From SHLQ01 sp033344795 (GTDB lineage: Bacteria; Actinomycetota; Acidimicrobiia; Acidimicrobiales; SHLQ01): 64,000 bases of DNA. The position numbers and the translations under genes are program-made. Positions 35,794 to 43,511 of the stretch are shown one piece after another (positions within the stretch are counted from its first letter, which is position 1; every line of letters begins with the position of its first letter). Below the pieces are notes generated by a model, which saw only the letters and a program-made list of their open reading frames with translations, was not told the DNA's origin and did not search any database. The stretch spans positions 310,001 through 374,000 of the forward strand of contig JAWPMS010000001.1 in NCBI GenBank assembly GCA_033344795.1. Reading direction: 5' to 3'.

Positions 35794-37536
35794 GTGAGTG
35801 ACGTATGGCAAGGCCCCGGTTGGTGGTTGGCCTCTGATGGCAAGTGGTACCCGGCAGACGCCGAGCCAGGTGCGGTCTATGAGGGCGAACTCCAGAATGA
35901 TTCTCCAGCGGACGAAGTAATCGATCCGCCTGCCCCCGAGCCTGTCGCGCCCGAACCCGAACCCGTGGTGGTCGAGCCGATACCAGAGGTCCCGGCCGCG
36001 CCAGAACCGGTGGCTGCACAACCCGTGGCGCCGACCGAACCCGATCCCGTTCCCGCTGCGACCTTTGGCGCCGACCCGTTCGCGCAAATGCCAGCTCCGG
36101 TGGTCGAGGAGCCGGCACAGATGCCGGCACCGGTTGTTGAAGAACCGAAGGTGGGCGGATGGCAATCGGTCGATCCCGCACCGCCCACGCCACCGGCTCC
36201 GGTCGAAGCGGTCGCTGCACCTGAAACCATCCCTGCGCCCGACCCGATTCCTGCGCCGCAGCCAACGGTTCCTGAACCTCAGGCTGCGATCGTTGAGGAA
36301 GATGGTTGGACGAGTGCGTACGAAGAACGCCACGACACGCCTGATATCGATGTGAACGCGCCGAGTCTTTCGGTGCCGGCTGCCCCCGAGGTCCAGGCCC
36401 CCGACGTCCAAATCCCCGACGTCCAGGTTCCCGAGGCCCAAATCCCCGACGTCCAGGTTCCCGAGGCCCAAATCCCTGATGTCCAGGTTCCCGAGGCCCA
36501 AATCCCTGATGTCCAGGTTCCCGAGGCCCAAATCCCTGATGTCCAAATCCCCGACGTCCAGGTGCCCGAGGTCCAAATCCCCGACGTCCAGGTGCCCGTG
36601 ACCGAGATCCCATCCGTCGGCGTTCCCGGTGCTGACCTACCCGGTTCTGCCGAGCCACTACTGCCACTTCCGGATACCGACATTCCTGAAGTTCAGCAGC
36701 CCGGCATGGGTGTTCCGACGAATCCGCCTGTCGAGATCTCCGAGGTTCCAGCGCAGCCCGTAGTCGGCGACGATACGACGGTCATACGCGACGCCACTGC
36801 GCCGATCGAACGCGACGATGCGTGGCGCAAGCCATCCATGGCTGACGATGCGATTGGCCGCCCGACGACCGCAACGCCAACGACGAACCCCGGTGTACCC
36901 GACGTCGTCGACCTCGCGATTCCTGACGAGGCGCCTGCCTACGTTCCGGAACCCCAGGGCCGACGTTGGGGAGTTGTGGCCGCGGTCATTGCGGGGTTGC
37001 TCATCGTGATCGCTCTCGCGTGGTTCATCACAACGTTGTTCACTGGCGATGATGCGGTCGACACGGTAGAGCCGAGCGACACGACACCGGTGACCGAACC
37101 CGATACCAGTGATGCCCCTGCATCGACCGACGCAAGTGCACCGAGCACGAACGATGACGGTGGGGAAGAAAACCCCGACGTCTCCGTGTTTGCACTGCGA
37201 GCAGGAGATTGCATCGTTGGTGACATCGGTGCCGGACAGGTGACCAAGGTGACCAAGGTTGATTGTGAAGAGGAACACCAATTCGAGGTGTACCGCGAAG
37301 CTCTCATCGAGTCATCGATCACCTCGTTCGATGAGGAAGCCATTTCGGCGTACGCCGAGGAGGTCTGCCGAACATCTCTCGAGGCCTACATTCCGCCCGA
37401 TGACGATCGCGGTCTGAAGTTCAAGTTCCTTCAGCCCACGGAAGATTCCTGGAATCAAGCGGAAGATCCAGACCGAGTAATCACGTGTCTCCTGTTCGAC
37501 GATGACGCACCCCTCGTAGGAAGAGCAGGACCCTGA
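35794..37536 (+). CDS. DUF2510-type protein with septum-formation domain and tandem repeats
   Basis: A 580-residue protein: N-terminal GPGWWLASDGKWYP (DUF2510 motif), a long Pro/Glu/Val-rich region (about 25-320) including seven 10-residue repeats such as VQVPEAQIPD (about 200-269), one membrane helix (about 390-411), a Thr/Asp linker and a C-terminal septum-formation domain (FALRAGDCIVGD, CEEEHQFEVY, with four Cys). It would place the small domain outside and the Pro-rich part inside. The start is GTG 35794. The TGA stop overlaps the ATG of the mycoredoxin-like gene (TGATG). Confidence 0.85.
   Translation: MSDVWQGPGWWLASDGKWYPADAEPGAVYEGELQNDSPADEVIDPPAPEPVAPEPEPVVVEPIPEVPAAPEPVAAQPVAPTEPDPVPAATFGADPFAQMPAPVVEEPAQMPAPVVEEPKVGGWQSVDPAPPTPPAPVEAVAAPETIPAPDPIPAPQPTVPEPQAAIVEEDGWTSAYEERHDTPDIDVNAPSLSVPAAPEVQAPDVQIPDVQVPEAQIPDVQVPEAQIPDVQVPEAQIPDVQVPEAQIPDVQIPDVQVPEVQIPDVQVPVTEIPSVGVPGADLPGSAEPLLPLPDTDIPEVQQPGMGVPTNPPVEISEVPAQPVVGDDTTVIRDATAPIERDDAWRKPSMADDAIGRPTTATPTTNPGVPDVVDLAIPDEAPAYVPEPQGRRWGVVAAVIAGLLIVIALAWFITTLFTGDDAVDTVEPSDTTPVTEPDTSDAPASTDASAPSTNDDGGEENPDVSVFALRAGDCIVGDIGAGQVTKVTKVDCEEEHQFEVYREALIESSITSFDEEAISAYAEEVCRTSLEAYIPPDDDRGLKFKFLQPTEDSWNQAEDPDRVITCLLFDDDAPLVGRAGP
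36391..36600 (+). repeat. Seven 30-bp in-frame tandem repeats
   Basis: Units of 30 bp start at 36391, 36421, 36451, 36481, 36511, 36541 and 36571. The units at 36451-36540 are almost identical while the outer ones have drifted. They encode 10-residue repeats in the septum-formation protein, so copy number may vary between strains. Confidence 0.95.
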
Positions 37537-37862
37537 TGACCGCACAAACGATCGACTACTACTGGAGACCGGGTTGCCCGTTCTGCATGAGTCTCGAGCG
37601 CAGCCTCGAGAAGCTGAATCTGCCGCTCAACAAGTTGAACATCTGGGATGACCCAGCTCACGCCGAGGCTGTTCGACGGATCGCCAACGGGAACGAGACC
37701 GTGCCGACGGTCGTCATCGGCGATGCACAGCTCGTCAACCCGAGCGCAGATCAAGTCGTTCAAGCGCTCGCCAATCAGGCACCAGACCTGCTTCCGGAGG
37801 GCATCGACATACCGAGCCCCGGGAAGATGAGCCGCAGACTCAACAAACTGCTCGGCGGCTAA
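37536..37862 (+). CDS. Mycoredoxin-like glutaredoxin
   Basis: A 108-residue thioredoxin-fold protein with active site CPFC in YYWRPGCPFCMSLE, cis-Pro in ETVPTVVIGD and an Asn/Pro C-terminal region. Actinobacterial Mrx1 proteins reduce mycothiol mixed disulfides; this one has the typical size and sequence type. The ATG overlaps the preceding TGA, so it is translationally coupled with the septum-formation gene. A strong hairpin follows directly. Confidence 0.88.
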   Translation: MTAQTIDYYWRPGCPFCMSLERSLEKLNLPLNKLNIWDDPAHAEAVRRIANGNETVPTVVIGDAQLVNPSADQVVQALANQAPDLLPEGIDIPSPGKMSRRLNKLLGG

Positions 37863-37884
37863 ACGAAACGACAGTTCGACAGAT

Positions 37885-37906
37885 GCCCCCACCTACGGGT
37901 GGGGGC
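37885..37906 (+). terminator. Rho-independent-type terminator after the mycoredoxin gene
   Basis: A perfect 9-bp GC-rich stem (GCCCCCACC with GGTGGGGGC) has a 4-nt loop TACG and is followed by TCTTTCGGTTTT, which contains two T-runs. It separates the mycoredoxin operon from whiB. Confidence 0.8.
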
Positions 37907-37977
37907 TCTTTCGGTTTTGGGGCAGACCTTTCGGTTGCTTTGCATGCTCGGTGCCGATCGTCACGCGCAAGAATCCA

Positions 37978-38020
37978 GATTTAGTGCTAAATTAATAATC
38001 ACACCATTTAGCACTAAATC
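37978..38020. promoter_or_regulatory. Long inverted repeat (candidate operator) upstream of whiB
   Basis: A perfect 15-bp inverted repeat (GATTTAGTGCTAAAT at 37978-37992 and its complement at 38006-38020) has a 13-bp spacer. Each arm is itself palindromic around TG or CA (ATTTAG-TG-CTAAAT), so two binding sites about 27 bp apart are present. It lies 16 bp before the whiB start in an unusually AT-rich patch, and is probably bound by WhiB or the B12 regulator downstream. Confidence 0.7.
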
Positions 38021-38036
38021 TTGAGGTGCACTCCAC

Positions 38037-38387
38037 ATGATCGACGAGCTCTTTGCGGTTTCCGAGGCCCGTGCCTGGGCGGACGACGCGTTGTGCGCGG
38101 GGAAATCCGAGCTGTTCTTCGCTCCACCCGGCGAGCGTCGAACGCGCCGCACAAAACGCGAGGCTCTGGCTCGGTCGTATTGCGACAACTGCAAGGCCCT
38201 CTTCTCCTGTCGAAGCTGGGCCCGCGAGAATCGAGAGCACGGCTTTTGGGGTGGCGAAAGCGAAGAGCAGCGAGCCGCATTGGGCTATCCTCCCCGAAGC
38301 CCATCGCGTCGTGCGGTGGCTGAAATGGGAAGAATCGCTTCACGGAGTGATGATCCCGAACTCGACACCGAAGTGTTGGCAGGCTGA
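38037..38387 (+). CDS. WhiB-family Fe-S transcription factor
   Basis: A 116-residue protein with four cluster ligands: C20 (ADDALCAGK), C49 and C52 (SYCDNC), and C58 (LFSCRSWA), followed by the family turn GFWGGESEEQR and a basic C-terminal segment. WhiB proteins hold a [4Fe-4S] cluster that senses O2/NO/redox state and bind sigma factors or DNA. The start ATG 38037 has GAGG 10 bp upstream. The next gene begins at its stop (TGATG), so WhiB and the B12-binding regulator are translationally coupled. Confidence 0.93.
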   Translation: MIDELFAVSEARAWADDALCAGKSELFFAPPGERRTRRTKREALARSYCDNCKALFSCRSWARENREHGFWGGESEEQRAALGYPPRSPSRRAVAEMGRIASRSDDPELDTEVLAG

Positions 38388-39211
38388 TGACCGAATCGAT
38401 CACGCTCATTGACGCAGCGGAACGTCTCGGAGTGCATTACATGACTGCGTATCGATATGTTCGGACCGGCCGGCTACCCGCACACAAGCTCGCCGGGCAA
38501 TGGCAGGTTCTCGAAGACGACCTCGCCTCCTTCGAAACGAACGCAAAAACTCCCAAGCCGCGACAAGAAAACCTACCCAGGCTCATCGAAGAACGCTTGA
38601 TCGCCGGTGATGAGAACGGCTCGTATCAACTGCTCGAGGACGCCATGGCCTCCGGAGCTGACGCAGAAGAGGTGTACCTCGATCTGCTCTCTCCGGCCAT
38701 GGTCGGTGTTGGCCATCGATGGCAACAAGGTGAGATCTCGATCGCCGATGAGCATGTGGCCTCGTCGACCGCCCTGAGAGTCATCTCTCGACTCGGCCCT
38801 CGAGTATCGAGTCGCGGACGAATGCGAGGCCTCATCGTCTTGGCCACGATCTCGAACGACTTCCACTACCTTCCCACCGCCATTTTGCGAGACCTTCTGA
38901 GATTTCGCGGCTTCGAGGTTCAAGACCTAGGCGCCAACACCCCGAGCGAGTCGATCATCGAGCGCGCACGCAGCTCAGCAGACCTCTTGGCTGTCGGGCT
39001 CTCCGCAACATCGCCGGGGCAAGATGACATCGTGCGAGACACGCTTTCGCAGCTCGCAGAGCTGGAGGTACCCGTCGTCGTCGGCGGCTCTGCGTTCTCC
39101 GGGCCCGACCACATCGCGCGCCTCGGCCCCTGCATTCCTTCCACCTCAGCTCGCCATGCGCTGTCGATCTTCGACTCGATCCACACCGACGCTCGGGCCA
39201 GAGCCAGATAA
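38387..39211 (+). CDS. CarH/LitR-like HTH and cobalamin-binding regulator
   Basis: A 274-residue protein: excisionase/MerR-like HTH (about 6-50, LIDAAERLGVHYMTAYRYVR), helical B12 cap domain (about 60-135) with VGHRWQQGEISIADEHVASS, W112 and E122/H123 matching the CarH adenosylcobalamin-capping residues, and a Rossmann cobalamin-binding domain (about 145-270) with SNDFHYLP, where H160 may be the lower axial ligand (D-x-H; the usual Gly three on is Pro). In CarH/LitR, light breaks the Co-C bond and releases DNA. Light sensing here is inferred; a plain B12 sensor is the alternative. Confidence 0.85.
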   Translation: MTESITLIDAAERLGVHYMTAYRYVRTGRLPAHKLAGQWQVLEDDLASFETNAKTPKPRQENLPRLIEERLIAGDENGSYQLLEDAMASGADAEEVYLDLLSPAMVGVGHRWQQGEISIADEHVASSTALRVISRLGPRVSSRGRMRGLIVLATISNDFHYLPTAILRDLLRFRGFEVQDLGANTPSESIIERARSSADLLAVGLSATSPGQDDIVRDTLSQLAELEVPVVVGGSAFSGPDHIARLGPCIPSTSARHALSIFDSIHTDARARAR

Positions 39212-39222
39212 CGTCGACTTCG

Positions 39223-40014
39223 ATGCCTGAAGGTCACACCATTCACCGGCTAGCCCGCGATCTGAATTCAACGCTCCGGCCAACGCCGATCGCCGCCTCG
39301 TCTCCTCAAGGGCGTTTCGACGTCGAAGCGAAAGAGCTCGACGGCACCACACTCGGACGTGCTGAAGCATGGGGAAAACATCTGTTTCTCGATTTCGATG
39401 ACGCGCCAATGTTGCACATACACCTCGGCCTGATCGGCAAGCTGAAGAAGAAGCCAGCCAGCGAGGACGTGCAGGGAGAGATTCGGCTCCGTCTCATCGG
39501 CGACGATCATCTCTGGGACCTCACCGGGCCGATGATCTGCGCACTGATCGATCGTGAAGACGCCGAGTCCGTCACGTCGAAGCTCGGCCCCGATCCGCTT
39601 CGCAAGGACGGATCTGCAGACCTGTTCGCCGAGCGAATGGGAAAACGGAAGATCCCGTTGGCAGCTGCCATCCTGGACCAGAAGGTCATGGCTGGCATCG
39701 GCAACGTCTACCGATCCGAGTTCTGCTATCTGTTGGGTATCGACCCCCGGACCCCCGCGGACTCACTCGACGATCAACAGGTCCTGGATCTCTGGGACTT
39801 GGCGCAGAGCCAGCTCAAACTCGGCGTGCGTCTCAACCGAATCGTGACTCGGGATCCCGATGAGGTTGGTATCACCGCAGCAAAGATCGATGATGAGGAC
39901 CGCCTCTACGTGTACAAACGCGAGGGCCTCCCCTGCCATCGATGCGGCGACGAAGTCCGCCTTCTCGAGATCGCCAAACGGAAGGCCTGGTTCTGCCCGA
40001 CATGTCAGAAGTAA
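39223..40014 (+). CDS. nei: Endonuclease VIII-like DNA glycosylase (Nei family)
   Basis: A 263-residue repair enzyme beginning MPEGHTIHRLARDL, the Nei2 signature with catalytic Pro 2 and Glu 3. It has an H2TH region (IGNVYRSEFCYLLGIDP) and a C-terminal zinc finger of four Cys (CHRCGDE and CPTCQK). It removes oxidised pyrimidines and other lesions and nicks the strand. It follows the B12 regulator by 12 bp and overlaps the ferrochelatase start by 13 bp, so all four genes appear to be one operon. Confidence 0.93.
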   Translation: MPEGHTIHRLARDLNSTLRPTPIAASSPQGRFDVEAKELDGTTLGRAEAWGKHLFLDFDDAPMLHIHLGLIGKLKKKPASEDVQGEIRLRLIGDDHLWDLTGPMICALIDREDAESVTSKLGPDPLRKDGSADLFAERMGKRKIPLAAAILDQKVMAGIGNVYRSEFCYLLGIDPRTPADSLDDQQVLDLWDLAQSQLKLGVRLNRIVTRDPDEVGITAAKIDDEDRLYVYKREGLPCHRCGDEVRLLEIAKRKAWFCPTCQK

Positions 40015-41048
40015 CGTCCAACGCCACCGCGTACGATGCGATTCTCATCGTCTCGTTCGGCGGCCCCGAAGCTCCCGAGGACGTCGTGCCGTTCCTCGAG
40101 AACGTCACCCGAGGACGCGGAATACCGCGCGAACGACTCGAACAGGTCGGCGCTCACTACCACCTCTTCGGCGGTCGCAGCCCAATCAACGATCAATGCC
40201 GAGCGTTGATCTCTTCCCTTGAGCAAGAGCTTCATAGTGAGGGGATCGACCTGCCCGTGTACTGGGGCAACCGCAACTGGACCCCGATGCTCGCGGACAC
40301 CGTGCAAACCATGGCCGACGATGGCATTTCTCACGCACTCGCATTCGTGACGTCGGCCACGAGTTCATATTCGAGCTGCCGGCAGTATCGAGAGGATATT
40401 GAACGGGCCCAAGCAGAGGTCGGGCCGTCCGCCCCGACGATCGACAAGATCCGCCAGTTCTACGATCATCCGGGATTCATCGAGCCGATGATCGACAACG
40501 TCCACTCAGCACTCAGCGACGTTGGCGTTGATGCCCGCCTTGTCTTCACCGCTCATTCGGTGCCCATGTCGATGGCATCCACGTCGGACTACCAAGCCCA
40601 GCTTGGAGAAGCCTCGCGTCTCGTCGCCAACGGTGTGGGCCATGAAGACTTCGACCTCGTCTGGCAATCACGAAGTGGACCACCCAGCGTCCCGTGGCTC
40701 GAGCCAGACGTAAACGATCACCTCGAGGCCCTCAAGGGCAACGGCACCGAGGCCGTCGTGTTGGTACCCATCGGGTTCATCTCCGACCACATGGAAGTGA
40801 TCTACGACCTCGACACCGAGGCGGTCGCAACCGCCGAGCGGATCGGCATGCAACTCGCTCGCGCAAAGACGGTCGGCATCCATCCACGATTCATCTCCGC
40901 AATTGTCGAGCTGATCGAAGAACGTCGTTCCGGCACCCCAAAACAAGCCCTAGGCAACCTCGCAATTCGCCCCGACGTGTGTGCCGTCGACTGCTGCCCT
41001 GCTCCCGTGCGGCCCAGCATCCCTAGTGGGCGCCCGGCCACTCAGTAA
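40002..41048 (+). CDS. hemH: Ferrochelatase (coproporphyrin III type expected in Actinobacteria)
   Basis: A 348-residue enzyme that inserts Fe2+ into a porphyrin. Signatures are ILIVSFGGPEAPEDVVPFLE, the catalytic His in VFTAHSVPMSM and Glu in GFISDHMEVIYDLDTEA. Extra cysteines typical of actinobacterial [2Fe-2S] enzymes appear in YSSCRQYRED and in the C-terminal DVCAVDCCPAP. By phylogeny it should be the coproporphyrin ferrochelatase (CpfC). ATG 40002 lies inside the end of nei (13-bp overlap). A role in removing photosensitising porphyrins suits its operon with a light-sensor-like regulator. Confidence 0.93.
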   Translation: MSEVTSNATAYDAILIVSFGGPEAPEDVVPFLENVTRGRGIPRERLEQVGAHYHLFGGRSPINDQCRALISSLEQELHSEGIDLPVYWGNRNWTPMLADTVQTMADDGISHALAFVTSATSSYSSCRQYREDIERAQAEVGPSAPTIDKIRQFYDHPGFIEPMIDNVHSALSDVGVDARLVFTAHSVPMSMASTSDYQAQLGEASRLVANGVGHEDFDLVWQSRSGPPSVPWLEPDVNDHLEALKGNGTEAVVLVPIGFISDHMEVIYDLDTEAVATAERIGMQLARAKTVGIHPRFISAIVELIEERRSGTPKQALGNLAIRPDVCAVDCCPAPVRPSIPSGRPATQ

Positions 41049-41080
41049 GTTCGTCACAACGGGAAACGGGATGGTCTCGC

Positions 41081-41446
41081 ATGAACCATGCGCGAATCGC
41101 ACAACAAGCGCTGCTCTATCGCAATGCGATGGTGACCGATTCGTTTACCGCCGGCAGGTTTGATCCTGCTGCGATCGCAACCGTGGCCGTCGAGTGCGGA
41201 GACCCGATCATCGATTCGGCCATCCGTCGCATCGGCACGGCATGGATCCGCGGAGGTCTGCAGCCCGAGCAACTCGTGGAGCCCTGGAGCGGCCCGCTCG
41301 TCGACCGCATCTTCTCCGAAGATCCGACCTTGCTCGATGCCATCGACGACATCATCAGAACCGTGCACCGCGTGCAGTTCTCGCGACCTCGCGGTGGCGT
41401 CGCCTCACGCCGTCCAATGCATCGCCCCGGACGGACCTACCGCTAA
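41081..41446 (+). CDS. Small hypothetical protein
   Basis: A 121-residue protein, mostly helical with a basic Arg-rich C-terminus (RPRGGVASRRPMHRPGRTYR). No family is recognised. The reading frame is free of better alternatives, follows ferrochelatase by 32 bp and its TAA (41444-41446) interlocks with the TAG of the convergent kinase gene, a pattern repeated between real gene pairs in this window. It may be the last gene of the whiB operon. Confidence 0.55.
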   Translation: MNHARIAQQALLYRNAMVTDSFTAGRFDPAAIATVAVECGDPIIDSAIRRIGTAWIRGGLQPEQLVEPWSGPLVDRIFSEDPTLLDAIDDIIRTVHRVQFSRPRGGVASRRPMHRPGRTYR

Positions 41447-42639
41447 GCGTCCTTCGACGCCAGGAGGTGGAGCTTCACGATTGCTCCGCCGGTGGTGCGA
41501 TTCGCTGCAGACACCGAGCCGCCATGCGCCTCGACGATCGACTTGGCAATCGCCATACCGAGGCCTGTCGAGCCCCTATTGTCGCCTCGTCGGAACCGCT
41601 CGAAGACGTGTGGGAGCAGATCTTCATCGAACCCAGGGCCATTGTCCGAGATCTGAATCGTGACGAGGTCGGCCGCGCGGATCACCGACAGCTCGACTTC
41701 GGTCGCCCGCGACGCAGCGTTGTGCGTGAGGTTTTCCATGACCTGGCGGAGCAAGGCGTAGTCGGCGTCGACGACAATCGACTCAGCGGTCTGAGCCACC
41801 ACCTCGACATCGTCGACTCGCACACTCGATGCGACCTCTTCGATCAGCAGGTCGATCCGCAGGGGTGCCTTCCGGGGCGAGGCCTGCCCGGCATCGAGCC
41901 GCGCCAGCTCGAGCAACTCGCCGACACCAGAGCCCGCGCGTTCCGTGGCCGCGAGGATCTCCGCGAGGGCTTGTTGATACTCCGGTGCCTCACGTTCTTT
42001 TGAGAGCGAATGGCTTGCCGACGCGCGGATGACGGCGAGGGGCGTCCGGAGTTCGTGAGCCGCATCGGCGATGAAGTCGCGCTGACGCGCCATCGCCGAC
42101 CGGGCCGGCTGCAGCGCACGACCTGCGACAAACCACGCCGCCGCTGTGGTGCCCACCGTCGCAGCGATCGCCGCGAGGATCACCCGAAGACGAAACGACT
42201 GCTGATCGCTTTGGAATTCGCTCAGGTCGACGGCGGCGATGACCACCTCGTCTGAATCTTCGAATGGTTCAACGTAGGCCAACCATGGACCATCTTGGAC
42301 GAACTCGATGAACGTGGGATTGCCGCTCGAATAGGCCTGCTCAGCCATGGTGAACAGCGGAGGTTCGATCCAGGTGTTGCCATACGGGAACTGCCATTCG
42401 TCCACTGGATTCACTCGCCAGGTGTTGAAGGGTTCAACATTCGTCAGATCTTCCGTCTCGCTCGTGGCAAAGCCGACCAGCGCCAGCTCACGAACGATGT
42501 TCTCCGCTTCGCGTTCGGCGGACTCGACGATGCGGTCGGTACCGCTCGAGATTGCGATCCAGGCCAGGAGACCGACGGCGATCGCAGCGAGCACCGCGTA
42601 CATTGCGGTCAGCTGAAGCCTGATTTGGTGCAAATTCAT
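41443..42639 (-). CDS. Sensor histidine kinase 2
   Basis: A 398-residue kinase: two membrane helices (about 10-30 and about 152-172) around a sensor loop of about 120 residues rich in aromatic residues, the phosphoacceptor ADAAHELRTPLAVIR, N box (ENLTHNAASRA), G1 (SDNGPGFDEDLLPHVFERF) and G2 (GSTGLGMAIAKS). No full HAMP domain is visible. Its ATG overlaps the stop of response regulator 2 (42636-42639). Probable output: the divergent DUF1800/DUF1501 operon. Confidence 0.95.
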   Translation of the reverse strand: MNLHQIRLQLTAMYAVLAAIAVGLLAWIAISSGTDRIVESAEREAENIVRELALVGFATSETEDLTNVEPFNTWRVNPVDEWQFPYGNTWIEPPLFTMAEQAYSSGNPTFIEFVQDGPWLAYVEPFEDSDEVVIAAVDLSEFQSDQQSFRLRVILAAIAATVGTTAAAWFVAGRALQPARSAMARQRDFIADAAHELRTPLAVIRASASHSLSKEREAPEYQQALAEILAATERAGSGVGELLELARLDAGQASPRKAPLRIDLLIEEVASSVRVDDVEVVAQTAESIVVDADYALLRQVMENLTHNAASRATEVELSVIRAADLVTIQISDNGPGFDEDLLPHVFERFRRGDNRGSTGLGMAIAKSIVEAHGGSVSAANRTTGGAIVKLHLLASKDA

Positions 42640-43316
42640 TCGTTCCCGATCGGGGTCAGTCGATAGCCGACGCCTCGAACCGTCTCGATTGGATCGGGAA
42701 GTCCAGGCAACTCCAGCTTGCGTCGTAGATTCGCAATATGCACGTCGACGACGTTGGAAAGTCCGTCGTAGTTTGCATCCCAGACACGCTCGAGCAAGTC
42801 GGTTCGTGGGTGCGTCGTCAACGGAGCTCTGAGCAGAACCTCGAGGAGGGCGAACTCTCTTGCGGTGAGCGGAATCGTGATCGACGAGCGCGAGACCCGG
42901 CGACTGGCCGGATCCATCTCGAGCTGTCCGTGGGTGAGGATCGGAGCCTGCGACTCCGTCGGACGACGAAGCAACGCCCGAATCCGAGCGGTGAGCTCCG
43001 GGTAGTCGAACGGTTTGGTCAGGTAGTCGTCAGCCCCGGCGTCGAGTCCCTCCACCTTGTCGCCGAGCCCATCACGGGCGGTGAGCATGAGCACTGGCGT
43101 CCCGTCGCCGTTGGAACGCATGTGCGCACACAGCGTTCGACCGTCGCCGTCGGGGAGCCCCCGATCGAGCACGACGAGGTCGTAGTCGTTGCTGTCGACC
43201 GCATGAAGGGCGTCGGAGAGCTTTCCGACGACATCGGTCGCATACCCGTCTTCGGTCAGGCCGCGTCTCAAGACATCGGCCAATGGCGCGTCGTCCTCGA
43301 CGACCAGTATTCGCAT
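42636..43316 (-). CDS. OmpR/PhoB-family response regulator 2
   Basis: A 226-residue regulator beginning MRILVVEDDAPLAD, with phospho-acceptor Asp in LVVLDRGLPDGDG, MLTAR and TKPFDYPE (Lys), and a winged helix ending ETVRGVGYRLTP. Its recognition-helix region (SNVVDVHIANLRRKL) resembles that of regulator 1 (SNTMEVFVSSLRKKL). I use ATG 43316; the upstream extension to 43352 runs into the repeats and lacks family similarity. TGAAG-type half-sites precede it. Confidence 0.95.
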   Translation of the reverse strand: MRILVVEDDAPLADVLRRGLTEDGYATDVVGKLSDALHAVDSNDYDLVVLDRGLPDGDGRTLCAHMRSNGDGTPVLMLTARDGLGDKVEGLDAGADDYLTKPFDYPELTARIRALLRRPTESQAPILTHGQLEMDPASRRVSRSSITIPLTAREFALLEVLLRAPLTTHPRTDLLERVWDANYDGLSNVVDVHIANLRRKLELPGLPDPIETVRGVGYRLTPIGNE

Positions 43317-43334
43317 CAACACATGATGCCGGAC

Positions 43335-43459
43335 AAACGATGAAGAGATCATGAAGGCCGCCGCGGATGTCGGGCGGAAGCCCCGACCGAAACGATGAAG
43401 AGATCATGAAGGCCGCCGCGGATGTCGGGCGGAAGCCCCGACCGAAACGATGAAGAGAT
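43335..43459. repeat. 55-bp tandem duplication in a divergent promoter region
   Basis: Copy 1 is 43335-43389 and copy 2 is 43390-43444; they are identical, and a partial third copy starts at 43445. Each copy opens with AAACGATGAAGAGATCATGA and includes CCGCCGCGGATGTCGGGCGG. The duplication lies between response regulator 2 and the DUF1800 gene. Confidence 0.97.
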
Positions 43460-43488
43460 GATGAAGCTCAGCTTCATGATGGGTTCAT
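43340..43488. promoter_or_regulatory. Array of ATGAAG half-sites, candidate operator of regulator 2
   Basis: ATGAAG pairs 11 bp apart occur at 43340/43351, again at 43395/43406 and at 43450/43461. The last one opens a 17-bp palindrome (ATGAAGCT-c-AGCTTCAT, 43461-43477), followed by another inverted TTCAT at 43484. This gives about eight phased half-sites between the two divergent transcripts. Confidence 0.6.
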
Positions 43489-43511
43489 CGCCTCTTCGGT
43501 ACATGTGATGC

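Noticed and set aside
36391..36600. Regular 30-bp repeats considered as CRISPR
   Set aside because: Units are directly adjacent with no spacers and stay in the coding frame.
35744..36667. Minus-strand frame with Gly/Arg-rich repeats
   Set aside because: It arises from the 30-bp repeats of the septum-formation gene read on the other strand.
37978..38020. CIRCE/HrcA element
   Set aside because: CIRCE has TTAGCACTC-N9-GAGTGCTAA; here the arms are TTAGTGCTAA and TTAGCACTAA with other spacing, and no heat-shock gene follows.
43335..43459. 55-bp repeats considered as iterons or an origin
   Set aside because: There are only 2.3 copies, no Rep or DnaA gene nearby, and they fit a response-regulator operator.
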